In this document: piece by piece, positions 5,722 through 12,459 of the stretch
How the letters are laid out: each line of letters begins with the position of its first letter
How positions within the stretch are numbered: position 1 is the first letter of the stretch
Assembly (NCBI GenBank): GCA_018262455.1
Contig: JAGSPR010000229.1
Location: 1-12,459, forward strand
Origin: Deltaproteobacteria bacterium
GTDB taxonomy: Bacteria > Myxococcota > Polyangia > Haliangiales > Haliangiaceae
Direction of reading: 5' to 3'
DNA: 12,459 nt
The notes under the pieces: model-generated
Seen by the model: the letters and a program-made list of their open reading frames with translations, nothing else
The model's database searches: none
Told to the model about the DNA's origin: nothing
Translations under genes and position numbers: made by a program

Positions 5722-6594
5722 TCACGCCCCGGTGCGCTCGTTGGTGATCCGCAGCTGCTCGGTGATCGCCGCGAGCGTGGCTCTCGCCTTCGAGACACTC
5801 ATCTCGGCGAGCCCGATGCGGGACATGGCTTCGCGCGCGTGGGCTCGCTGGACCTCGAGATCGCGTTCGGCCAGCGCGAGATTGCGCGCGGCATCGTCAC
5901 GCGCGGTGCGCAGCCTGGCCAGCTCGCGCTGGAGGACGGTCTCCGCCTCGCGTCTTCGCAGTTCTTTCGCGGCGATGGTCGCTTCTTGGCGTGCGAGGAG
6001 GTCCTGCTCCTCTTGGTGTTTGCGCTGGAGCAGGCGCGTGGCCTCCGCCAGCTCGGCCGTTGCAGCTGCTGCTGTTTCGCGCTCGCGTTCGATCTGGATC
6101 GCGGATGCAGCTCGATACGCCTCGGCTGCCTTCTTCCTGAGGTCCTGCTGCTCGCGCCAGCGCGCGCGGTGCGCAGCCTGTGCTCCGGTGGATGGCGTCG
6201 CGATCTCGATCCGTCCGCGCAGCATCTCCAGATCATCTCCGGGCGATCCCATCAAGCGGGCGATCTCGCCGCGATCGAACCAGGCGCCATGGGCGGGACA
6301 GTGATCCACGATCACCCCATCGACTCGACGTGCCCCCATCAGGGAGACCGTCCCATCGGCGGCGCACTCTGGGCACTCGAGCTCGTTGCGCCACCATGCA
6401 GTGGTCCCCAGTGGCCACGGTGCATCGTCGAGCAAGCTTGCGACGATCACCGCGCGAGACATCCACAAGCCCTCGCAGCGCGGGCATCTCGACACACCGC
6501 CAGAGAGCTCGTCGAGCAGCTCCCCACATCGTGGACAGATGAGCAACAACGCGGTGTCGCGATACGGGGAGCCCAAGCCGCTAGCGTATCGCAT
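5722..6594 (-). CDS. Zinc-ribbon (zf-TFIIB-type) protein with long coiled coil
   Basis: The 290-residue protein has two parts. Residues 20-115 hold two zinc-ribbon units of the zf-TFIIB type. The first uses the CPRC pairs at 20-23 and 37-40 (CEGLW follows). The second uses CPEC at 74-77 and CPAHGAWFDRGEI at 99-111, where H102 replaces the last cysteine. Residues about 140-285 are a long Ala/Glu/Arg-rich helix with heptad character, almost certainly a coiled coil. No catalytic domain is seen. Such proteins are common in Myxococcota and mostly uncharacterised; a structural or protein-binding role is an inference. The gene follows moaC by 37 nt on the same strand. ATG 6594 lacks a clear ribosome site, but no better start precedes the first CPRC. 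Confidence 0.78.
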   Translation of the reverse strand: MRYASGLGSPYRDTALLLICPRCGELLDELSGGVSRCPRCEGLWMSRAVIVASLLDDAPWPLGTTAWWRNELECPECAADGTVSLMGARRVDGVIVDHCPAHGAWFDRGEIARLMGSPGDDLEMLRGRIEIATPSTGAQAAHRARWREQQDLRKKAAEAYRAASAIQIERERETAAAATAELAEATRLLQRKHQEEQDLLARQEATIAAKELRRREAETVLQRELARLRTARDDAARNLALAERDLEVQRAHAREAMSRIGLAEMSVSKARATLAAITEQLRITNERTGA

Positions 6595-6631
6595 CTCGTG
6601 CCAGTCAGCCGGCGCACCGCGGTGGGCGGGC

Positions 6632-8949
<2,318 letters not shown>

Positions 8950-8958
8950 GGACTGGGG

Positions 8959-8963
8959 CCTCT
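8959..8963 (-). promoter_or_regulatory. glmS ribosome site overlapping the lipoprotein stop codon
   Basis: On the minus strand the lipoprotein ends in TAG, and its last two bases begin AGAGG, nine nt before the glmS ATG. Ribosomes ending the lipoprotein therefore stop on the glmS site, which suggests coupling. Confidence 0.6.
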
Positions 8964-9198
8964 ACTTCTTGGCGGGAGTGGGTGCCGGTGCCGGTGCCGG
9001 TGCCGTTGGCGTGCTCGCCGGCGGTTCGGCGGCAGGCGCCGCGGGCTCCGCCTCCGAGTCGATCCCGGTCAGCTCGTCGATGTCCGGTGCCACGTACGGC
9101 ATGGCCGGCGAATCGACCATGAGCTTTCCAGCCTTGGCGGAGCCACAGGCGGTGAGCGCAGCGAGGGCGAGGAGCACGATCTTGGCACGTAGCAGCAT
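8962..9198 (-). CDS. Small lipoprotein with Pro/Ala-rich tail
   Basis: The 78-residue product has a type II signal sequence: Arg4/Lys6, a hydrophobic core and the lipobox LTAC with the lipidated Cys at 18. Gly19 at position +2 does not signal inner-membrane retention in E. coli terms, so outer-membrane anchoring is likely. The mature 61 residues include an acidic middle (about 39-51) and a disordered Pro/Ala tail ending PTPAKK. No family was recognised. The start at ATG 9198 is chosen because it gives a clean signal; an upstream in-frame start would add 19 residues before the signal. The gene leads the unit that continues into glmS 12 nt later and lies 110 nt after the deacetylase stop. It may be a cell-envelope spacer or partner; the function is unknown. 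Confidence 0.72.
   Translation of the reverse strand: MLLRAKIVLLALAALTACGSAKAGKLMVDSPAMPYVAPDIDELTGIDSEAEPAAPAAEPPASTPTAPAPAPAPTPAKK
8981..9004 (+). repeat. Four tandem GGTGCC units inside the lipoprotein gene
   Basis: Four perfect 6-bp copies encode part of the Ala-Pro run in the lipoprotein tail (read on the minus strand). Copy changes would lengthen or shorten the tail without shifting the frame. Confidence 0.85.
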
Positions 9199-9308
9199 GG
9201 GTCCCGACGCTAGCACTGGTGCTCCCTGGACGGAAGCGCCGGAACCGGCCGTCAAGACTCGAGATTCCGAGGAGCCACCCGCGGCTGCGCCGCGTCGTGG
9301 TCCGGTGC

Positions 9309-9935
9309 TCAGATCCGGACGCGGAGCGCTTCGTACGACTCGGCGTACTCGTAGCCGCTGATCCGCCCCATCGCCCGGGCGAGGTCACGGCTCGACTCGA
9401 GATCGAGCTTGGCGACCTGCGACTGGTGCGCGCCGATCGCGGCGATCTTCTTGTCGATCGACGTGGAGATATCGGCGAAGCATTGCCCGATCGCGCGCGA
9501 CTGGGCGTTCATCTCGGGTGACGACAGGAACGCGAGCAGGTCGCACGGCGTCCGGCGCAGCGCCGAGACCGTGGCGCGGTTGACGAGGCCGTGGTCCCAG
9601 TGAAGGTCGAACGCGGAGTGCGTGATCACGAGGTCGGGCCGAACATCTCCGACGACGTGGTCGAACCGGCGCACCAGCTCGTGCATCGGGATGTCCTCGA
9701 CCCGGCACGGCTTCTCGTCGAACAGGATGAACAGATCGGCGTCGATCACGTCCGCGCCGGCGTGGGCCTCCTTGCGGCGCACGTCGTTGTTGTTCGGGAT
9801 CGAGACCACCGCCATCGTGACCTCGGCGCCTTCTGCCGAGAGCCGGGCGAGCAGGCCGCCCGCACCGACCTCGAGGTCGTCCGGGTGTGCCCCGAAAGCG
9901 AGCACGCGACCATTCTCTTTGAGCAGGCGGTTCAT
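9309..9935 (-). CDS. PIG-L/LmbE-family N-deacetylase
   Basis: The 208-residue protein belongs to the zinc deacetylases that act on N-acetylglucosamine-type groups (PIG-L, MshB, BshB and sugar-antibiotic enzymes). The first signature, AHPDD at 16-20, gives the zinc ligands H17 and D20 and the probable base D19. The second, HWDH at 112-115, gives the third ligand H115. The fold starts directly with VLAFGAHPDDLEVGAGG and ends with a helical region and GYEYAESYEALRVR. The start ATG 9935 overlaps the stop of the WbqC-like gene as ATGA, so it should be translated by coupling. Because that gene is frameshifted, ribosomes starting at the wbqC ATG would instead enter this frame as a fusion. The glycosyltransferase upstream suggests a polysaccharide or glycan substrate; the exact one is unknown. 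Confidence 0.92.
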   Translation of the reverse strand: MNRLLKENGRVLAFGAHPDDLEVGAGGLLARLSAEGAEVTMAVVSIPNNNDVRRKEAHAGADVIDADLFILFDEKPCRVEDIPMHELVRRFDHVVGDVRPDLVITHSAFDLHWDHGLVNRATVSALRRTPCDLLAFLSSPEMNAQSRAIGQCFADISTSIDKKIAAIGAHQSQVAKLDLESSRDLARAMGRISGYEYAESYEALRVRI

Positions 9936-10613
9936 GGCGTGGTTCCTTGCTGGGTAGCGACGAGGACGGCGCCAGCTTCCGCGGGCGCGCTCAGCTGGGC
10001 CGCGGCCGCGGGCCCGCAGTTGAGCAGCAGATCGAGGAAGCCGAGGTGCGAGACGAACCCGAGCCCGGCGTAGCGTTGCGGGTAGATCGGGTGCGTGAAC
10101 TGCTGCCACATCGTGGCGATCCCGGCGCGCCCGAGGGCCTCGGTGTCGAGATAGCCGGTCGAACCGCCGCGACCTGACAGGTAGGCCGTGGCGCCGACCT
10201 TGCGGCAGAGGTCGATGATCCGATCGGTCTTCGCGCCCTGCAGCCCGAACGACGACGAGCGCACGATCGGCCGCGTGATCCTGAGCCAGTTGCGCGCGAG
10301 CTCGAGCAGATGAAGGTCGAGGTCGAGCAGCCAGTTCCAGCGCCGCGAGTAGACGTCCTCGAGCTCGGAGGCGTAGTGACCGAACCACGGCGAGCTGCCG
10401 TAGTGGGTGACGAGCGTGCGCCAGGTCCGGTGTTGCCAGTGGTGGCGACCTCCGCGCCCGGTGTTGTCGATCTGCTTGTCCATCACTGCGGTTCTGGAAG
10501 TTCTGCTCCTCGTACTGGAGGTCGTCCATCACGACGAACAAGTCCGACCTGGCGAGCTTGTCGAGATAGCCGAGCCACGGCAGGTACGACGGCTGGTGGG
10601 CGCCGAGGATCAT
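9932..10613 (-). pseudogene. WbqC-like family gene, disrupted by an internal loss and frameshift
   Basis: WbqC-like proteins occur in polysaccharide gene clusters; their chemistry is not established. The 5' part from ATG 10613 gives a perfect family start (GAHQPSYLPWLGYLDKLA, then MDDLQYEEQNFQNR, residues 1-42). The rest of the family (DKQIDNTGRGGRHHWQ, then TAYLSGRGGSTGYLD, FTHPIYPQ and FLDLLLNCG) is in another frame, open from about 10486 to TGA 9934-9932. The join is near 10487. The stretch that normally follows NR, including the WL-x-VP core of roughly 25 residues, is absent, so this is a deletion with a shift rather than a single-base slip. Both ends keep ATGA overlaps with their neighbours, showing that the gene was intact recently. 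An assembly error remains possible. Confidence 0.75.
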
Positions 10614-11851
10614 ACGGGTGTCACCGGTGGCGGCGGGGCGGCGGGGGCGCCGCCGTGACCACGGGTCTCCCAGCTCGAGCTGTCGAGCGTGAACAGCCCG
10701 AGCGGCGTGAGCAGGAGGTAGGCGACCGGCATCATGACGGCCATCGGCAGGAACGAGATCGGATGGACGCGCAGCCACGGCGGCAAGGCCCGGACGCTGG
10801 GCGCGAAGTAGTAGACGAGCGAGAACCCGGCAATCACCGCGACGTGGAACATCGCGAGCTGGAAGAACGCGCCGGTCTGGACGTGCGTGATGATGACGAA
10901 CGGATAGACCAGCAGGAGCAGCAGCATCGAGAGGTACTGGAGGCAGAGCAGCGGGTGGAGCTGCCAGGCGTGGCCGATGCCGACGATGAAGTCGACGATG
11001 TTCGAGCGCTTCCAGCGGAGCTGCTGGTTGAAGTAGCCCTTCATGGTCGTCGCGGCCTTCGTGAAGCACATCGCCTTCATCGTCATCACGGTGCGGTAGC
11101 CGCGCTTGACGATCTGGTGGGTCAGGAAGCGGTCCTCGCCGTACTTGATCGAGATGCCGAGGATGTTGCGGTTCTCGAGGATCGGCTCGAGCTCCATCAG
11201 CACGTGGCGGCGGTAGGCGGTGAGGCAGCCCGACAGGCACATCACCGAGCGCAGGCCACGCTCGAGGTTCTTCAGGTGCTCCTGGCCGAAGTAGTACTTG
11301 ATGGTCTGCAGCCGGGTGAGCCAGTTCTCGTTCGGGTTCGAGACGTGGACGCGGCCACCGACGGCGGCGATCTCGGGACCGACGAACCGCGCCACGAGCT
11401 CGCGCAGCGCGGTCGGGAAGATGATGACGTCCGAGTCGACGCTGACGATGATCTCGGCGCGCGACTCGCGGACGGCGTAGTTGATGCCCTTGCGCTTGCC
11501 CATGTTGTGCGGGTTGCGCAGCACCCGGACGCTCGCGCCGCCGGTCAGCGACAGGTCGCGGGCCGCCTTGCAGGCCCACTCGTAGCTGTCGTCGGTCGAG
11601 CAGTCGTCGACCACCGTGATCTCGAGCTTGTTGCTCGGGTAGTCGAGCTTCACGAGCGAGACGATCGTGTCGTAGATCGATTTGCCCTCGTTGTAGAGCG
11701 GCACCACCACCGTGACCGTCGGCTCGAAGCCTTCGATCGTCTCGTCGATCTTTTTCCGCCGCACGACCGTCAGGTAGAACCCGAACACGTAACGGTTCAG
11801 GAACACGATGAAGATGAAGAGGTAGATCGGAAAGGATTCCACGGCGGCCAC
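10610..11851 (-). CDS. Membrane family-2 glycosyltransferase (processive, NodC/hyaluronan-synthase-like)
   Basis: The 413-residue protein has one N-terminal membrane helix (about 8-28), a cytoplasmic GT-A domain and three C-terminal helices (about 301-324, 327-350, 364-389). The GT-A motifs are all present: VVVPLYNE (48-55), VVDDCSTDDS (80-89), the metal-binding DSD at 139-141, GED at 238-240 (catalytic base region) and QQLRW at 276-280. Q-x-x-R-W is the mark of processive synthases (cellulose, chitin/NodC, hyaluronan), so a beta-linked polymer or oligomer made at the membrane is likely. The sugar cannot be read from the sequence. The start is GTG 11851 or GTG 11842, with weak ribosome sites for both. 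Its TGA overlaps the ATG of the WbqC-like gene, and a deacetylase gene follows. Confidence 0.92.
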   Translation of the reverse strand: MAAVESFPIYLFIFIVFLNRYVFGFYLTVVRRKKIDETIEGFEPTVTVVVPLYNEGKSIYDTIVSLVKLDYPSNKLEITVVDDCSTDDSYEWACKAARDLSLTGGASVRVLRNPHNMGKRKGINYAVRESRAEIIVSVDSDVIIFPTALRELVARFVGPEIAAVGGRVHVSNPNENWLTRLQTIKYYFGQEHLKNLERGLRSVMCLSGCLTAYRRHVLMELEPILENRNILGISIKYGEDRFLTHQIVKRGYRTVMTMKAMCFTKAATTMKGYFNQQLRWKRSNIVDFIVGIGHAWQLHPLLCLQYLSMLLLLLVYPFVIITHVQTGAFFQLAMFHVAVIAGFSLVYYFAPSVRALPPWLRVHPISFLPMAVMMPVAYLLLTPLGLFTLDSSSWETRGHGGAPAAPPPPVTPV

Positions 11852-12078
11852 CGGACCAGCAGCAAGAGCGGTGCCGGAGAGCTGTCCGCGATCTGCACAG
11901 CAGAATGCCGCTAGTTGCGGGAATCTGAAGACCTTTCGGGCGCGCGGCTGGGGGGAACACGAGACCCCATCTGGAGTCCGCAGCTTCCACCTGGTGCGCT
12001 GTTATCCCCCTTGGTCCGCAGACATAGCCGCGAGATCCCGATGGCGACCGGCTTGCAGAGGTTGGGCTTGGCCCTCCC
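11852..12078. other. Divergent intergenic region between the glycosyltransferase and the last gene
   Basis: Genes point away on both sides, so promoters for both must lie in these 227 bases, unless the partial gene is read from elsewhere. I found no pair of -35/-10 hexamers good enough to name. Short ORFs here have no family features. A tRNA-like patch was considered and rejected. Confidence 0.5.
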
Positions 12079-12459
12079 ATGAGCACCAAACGTCACGGCA
12101 CCGCGGAACATCTCCGTGTCATTCCAAAGCTGCCTCGCCATGACGTCGGAGACAACACCGTCGTGGACACCAAGGTCGCGCCGCGACGCGACATGGCCAT
12201 TCCGCCGCTGTCGTCGCGCAACGCGAAGGGGTCGGTGGCACCGCCGAACGTGATTCCATTCACCAAGCCGCGCGCGATCGCGGCGATGGCGGCCGCGAAT
12301 CCGAGCTCGATGGTGATGGCGCCGAACCTCGCGCCGATGACGCTCCCCTCGACCCCGCGGCAGGCCGCACCGTCCGCCCGAGCGGCTACCGGGTGGACGC
12401 CCGCCGGTGCGGTGCCGGTGGTGAAGCCCGCGCCCGTGGCGAAGCCCGCGCCCGTGGCG
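12079..12459 (+). CDS. Unrecognised Pro/Ala-rich protein, N-terminal part (3' truncated by window edge)
   Basis: An open frame of 127 codons starts at ATG 12079 and runs off the window. No family was recognised. Residues 1-40 are basic and hydrophilic with no signal peptide or membrane helix. The remainder is disordered-looking (Pro, Ala, Val, Ser, Met) and ends in KPAPVA repeats. This could be a long linker before a folded domain not yet reached; many myxobacterial regulatory and cytoskeletal proteins have such stretches, but that is only a guess. ATG 12079 is the only possible start after the in-frame TAG at 12025-12027, apart from the internal ATG at 12193. Its ribosome site is poor: AGAGG lies 17 nt away. 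GC-rich third codon positions support real coding. Confidence 0.6.
   Translation, partial: MSTKRHGTAEHLRVIPKLPRHDVGDNTVVDTKVAPRRDMAIPPLSSRNAKGSVAPPNVIPFTKPRAIAAMAAANPSSMVMAPNLAPMTLPSTPRQAAPSARAATGWTPAGAVPVVKPAPVAKPAPVA
12424..12459 (+). repeat. Two perfect tandem copies of an 18-bp unit (KPAPVA), continuing past the window
   Basis: AAGCCCGCGCCCGTGGCG is present at 12424-12441 and again, identical, at 12442-12459. The copies are identical at the DNA level, so the array is young or actively homogenised. The true copy number lies beyond the window edge. Confidence 0.85.

Noticed and set aside
9280..9294. CGCGGC/GCCGCG hairpin after the deacetylase gene as terminator
   Set aside because: Short stem and no T-tract on the minus strand, so it cannot be separated from chance.
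10310..11914. 534-codon plus-strand frame over the glycosyltransferase
   Set aside because: Shadow of the GT2 gene; the translation is Asp/Arg/Val-rich without domains.
11900..12060. tRNA-like patch on the minus strand (an anticodon-loop-like ACTCCAGAT and a GTTCC motif)
   Set aside because: The stems do not pair and no cloverleaf of proper spacing can be drawn, so it was judged chance.
10614..12089. Upstream part of the minus-strand frame that contains wbqC's start and PIG-L
   Set aside because: This part overlaps the GT2 gene in another frame and reads as Arg/Pro-rich noise. Only the sections from 10613 down are meaningful.

Overview
The window is high-GC bacterial DNA, gene-dense and rich in stop/start overlaps. 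It most likely comes from the Myxococcota (former Deltaproteobacteria). The pointers are a secreted protease ending in a Cys-rich, MYXO-CTERM-like tail, F0 ATP synthase genes separated from any F1 genes, an atpE product with a signal-peptide-like extension, and typical GC-biased codon use. No rRNA, tRNA, CRISPR array, phage or transposase gene was recognised.

Layout. (1) Bases 1-2723, plus strand: the 3' end of hemL (tetrapyrrole synthesis), then atpZ, atpI, atpB and atpE, the membrane part of an F-type ATP synthase. atpZ/atpI and atpI/atpB overlap by 8 nt each. A 127-nt leader with a small hairpin precedes atpE, and a 9-bp inverted repeat plus an intrinsic terminator close the unit. (2) 2811-4410, plus strand: a tight three-gene unit of a stand-alone cyclic-nucleotide-binding protein, a small exported beta-rich protein and a GNAT acetyltransferase. 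(3) 4407-5537, minus strand: a secreted chymotrypsin-fold protease meeting the GNAT gene tail to tail with a 4-nt overlap. (4) 9198-5722, minus strand: a lipoprotein, glmS, moaC and a zinc-ribbon/coiled-coil protein, probably co-transcribed. (5) 11851-9309, minus strand: a membrane family-2 glycosyltransferase, a WbqC-like gene that looks broken, and a PIG-L/LmbE deacetylase, all joined by ATGA overlaps. (6) 12079 to the end, plus strand: the 5' part of an unrecognised Pro/Ala-rich protein, divergent from the glycosyltransferase.

How they fit. Regions 4 and 5 lie on one strand and share an amino-sugar theme: GlmS makes glucosamine-6-phosphate, the GT2 enzyme resembles processive synthases of the NodC/hyaluronan-synthase type, and PIG-L enzymes remove N-acetyl groups from GlcNAc units. 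A surface polysaccharide built from amino sugars is a reasonable inference, not a demonstration. The most notable anomaly is the WbqC-like gene. Its two halves are in different frames, and the family core between them (about 25 residues) is missing. As a result, the reading frame that starts at the wbqC ATG runs without a stop into the deacetylase gene.
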